Shown: positions 5,492 through 6,782 of the stretch, in pieces
Layout: every line of letters begins with the position of its first letter
Position numbering within the stretch: position 1 is the stretch's first letter
Assembly: GCA_011051815.1 (NCBI GenBank)
Contig: DRKK01000368.1
Coordinates: 1-6,782 of the forward strand
Length of the DNA: 6,782 nucleotides
Reading direction: 5' to 3'
Source of the DNA: Sphingomonadales bacterium
GTDB lineage: Bacteria; Pseudomonadota; Alphaproteobacteria; Sphingomonadales; Emcibacteraceae
Position numbers and translations under genes: made by a program
The notes under the pieces: model-generated
Database searches by the model: none
What the model was told of the DNA's origin: nothing
Seen by the model: the letters and a program-made list of their open reading frames with translations, nothing else

Positions 5492-6782
5492 ATGAAAATA
5501 ACAACAATAAAAACACCCGGAATTTTATCAAATCTCAAGCCCCTGATATTTGGTTTTTTTATAGCATTATCCCTTTTGGTGACCGCCTGCGCCGCCGAAA
5601 AAGAATCGGTTGATCTGATCGTTCAGGGCCGTTATGTGGTGACCATGACCCCGGAAAATCCGGTGATTGAAAATGGGGCTGTGGCCGTGAAGGACAGTGT
5701 GATCGTGGCCGTGGGAACCGCAGACGACATCGGGGCTAAATACACCGCAAAGACGAATATTTCCGGCCAGGACCGGATATTGATGCCCGGGTTGATCAAT
5801 GGTCATACCCATACGGCCATGGTGTTGTTTCGGGGCATGGCCGATGATCTGGCACTGATGCCGTGGTTGCGCAATTATATCTTTCCCATGGAAGGACAGT
5901 TTGTTGACTCGGAATTTATTGATGTGGGTATGAAGCTGGCCTGCCTTGAAATGATCCGGGGCGGGACAACCACTTTTGTGGATATGTATTTCTATCCCGA
6001 CCGGGAAGCGGATGTGATTGAGGCCTGCGGCTTGCGGGCCATTGTTGGCTCCCCGTCCATTGATTTCCCAAGCCCTGGTTTTAAGGGATGGGACGATTCC
6101 TACGGCGCGGCGGTGAAATTCGTCAAGGAACGTAAAAGTAAATCCGGGCGGGTCATTCCGGCCTTTGCCCCCCATGCGCCCTATACGGTTTCAGCGGAAC
6201 ATATGGCTGATCTGGCGAAAACGGCCAAAGCATTAAAAGCCCCGATCACCACCCATCTGTCCGAGGACCGGGCGGAGCTTGATCAAATCAAGGAACGTTA
6301 TGGTACGACCCCGATCCAGCATGTGAAGAATTTGGGTCTGTTGGATAATTGGTTGATAGCCGCCCATGTGGTGCATCCGACCGCAGCGGAAATCAAGCTG
6401 TTGGCAAAATACAAGATCGGGGTCATTCATAATCCCACGTCAAACCTGAAAACGGCGGCGGGTATTTCGCCGGTACCTGAAATGCTCAAAGCGGGCGTGC
6501 GGGTTGGCTTGGGGACCGACGGGGCGGCGTCCAACAATGACCTGAATATGTGGGAGGAAATCCGCCTTGCGGCCCTGCTGCATAAGGGGGTTAATTATGA
6601 CGCGACGTTAATGCCCGCAGAAACAGTTCTGAGAATGGCCACCATCGGCGGGGCCGAGGCTATCCGTCTGGATAAACTGGTGGGTGATATTGTGGTGGGC
6701 AAGCGGGCCGACCTGATACAGCTGGACCTGTCCGGTGCCCATATGACGCCGCTATATAATGTGATCTCGCACCTTGTCTATG
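5492..6782 (+). CDS. Lipoprotein amidohydrolase of the MtaD/chlorohydrolase family, C-terminus outside window
   Basis: A metal-dependent (beta/alpha)8 hydrolase of the amidohydrolase superfamily, closest by motif to 5'-methylthioadenosine/S-adenosylhomocysteine deaminases and the related triazine hydrolases. 430 codons are visible and perhaps 20-50 are missing. Metal ligands by motif are His105 and His107 (GHTHTAM), His255 (THLSE) and Asp343 (GTDGAASNNDLNMW). Glu258 and His292 fit catalytic roles, and His228 (APHAPYTVS) a substrate role. Residues 1-33 look like a lipoprotein signal: Lys-containing N-terminus, hydrophobic IFGFFIALSLLV (19-30), lipobox VTAC with Cys33. The enzyme domain begins near residue 40. 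AAAGGA at 5480-5485 sits 6 bases before the ATG, and no other in-frame ATG occurs before codon 52, which would cut into the domain. Ala at +2 and +3 suggests release from the inner membrane by Lol sorting, by E. coli rules. The exact substrate cannot be read from motifs; another N-heterocycle deaminase is possible. Confidence 0.9.
   Translation, partial: MKITTIKTPGILSNLKPLIFGFFIALSLLVTACAAEKESVDLIVQGRYVVTMTPENPVIENGAVAVKDSVIVAVGTADDIGAKYTAKTNISGQDRILMPGLINGHTHTAMVLFRGMADDLALMPWLRNYIFPMEGQFVDSEFIDVGMKLACLEMIRGGTTTFVDMYFYPDREADVIEACGLRAIVGSPSIDFPSPGFKGWDDSYGAAVKFVKERKSKSGRVIPAFAPHAPYTVSAEHMADLAKTAKALKAPITTHLSEDRAELDQIKERYGTTPIQHVKNLGLLDNWLIAAHVVHPTAAEIKLLAKYKIGVIHNPTSNLKTAAGISPVPEMLKAGVRVGLGTDGAASNNDLNMWEEIRLAALLHKGVNYDATLMPAETVLRMATIGGAEAIRLDKLVGDIVVGKRADLIQLDLSGAHMTPLYNVISHLVY

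Noticed and set aside
5567..6430. Minus-strand open frames of 202 and 65 codons opposite the amidohydrolase
   Set aside because: Their His- and Gly-rich compositions are antisense shadows of the amidohydrolase, which carries all metal-binding motifs in the plus frame.

Overview
The window looks like a chromosomal segment of a Gram-negative bacterium of mid GC content, most likely an alphaproteobacterium. This is inferred from protein style: an exosortase/EPS-type amidotransferase, a lipoprotein signal on a plus-strand enzyme, and YtrA-type GntR/ABC genes. Species cannot be fixed from the sequence alone. There is no mobile element, tRNA, rRNA or CRISPR array, and no gene-free stretch exceeds about 180 bases.

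Positions 1-2743 (minus strand) hold the start of a polysaccharide-type module. An asparagine synthetase-like glutamine amidotransferase (628 aa) is followed 9 bases later by a family 4 glycosyltransferase that runs off the left edge. The glycosyltransferase begins at a TTG codon in the same frame as the amidotransferase, just past its stop. The amidotransferase resembles those of exosortase A (XrtA/PEP-CTERM) exopolysaccharide loci, so a larger EPS cluster may lie to the left. A candidate promoter for this pair lies at about 2769-2797.

Positions 2825-5398 (minus strand) hold a compact, self-contained transporter operon. In order of transcription it has a small GntR-family repressor of the YtrA type, an ABC ATPase, a previously unlisted 57-residue single-helix peptide, and a six-helix ABC-2-type permease. 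Spacings are 3 bases (gntR to ATPase), a 4-base ATGA overlap (ATPase to small peptide), and 55 bases (small peptide to permease). The operon ends in a clear rho-independent terminator at 2825-2854. An imperfect palindrome at 5358-5381 overlaps the predicted -10 of the operon promoter, as expected for autorepression. The likely logic is that the repressor leaves its operator on some envelope signal and the ATPase and permease are induced together with the small peptide. The substrate cannot be read from the sequence.

Positions 5492-6782 (plus strand) hold a divergently transcribed amidohydrolase of the methylthioadenosine/S-adenosylhomocysteine deaminase (MtaD)/chlorohydrolase family. It has an apparent lipoprotein signal peptide and is truncated by the right edge. 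The 182-base divergent region between it and gntR carries the operator and a short leader hairpin.

The items most worth a second look are the translationally coupled small peptide in the ABC operon and the lipoprotein form of a deaminase whose best-known relatives are cytosolic.
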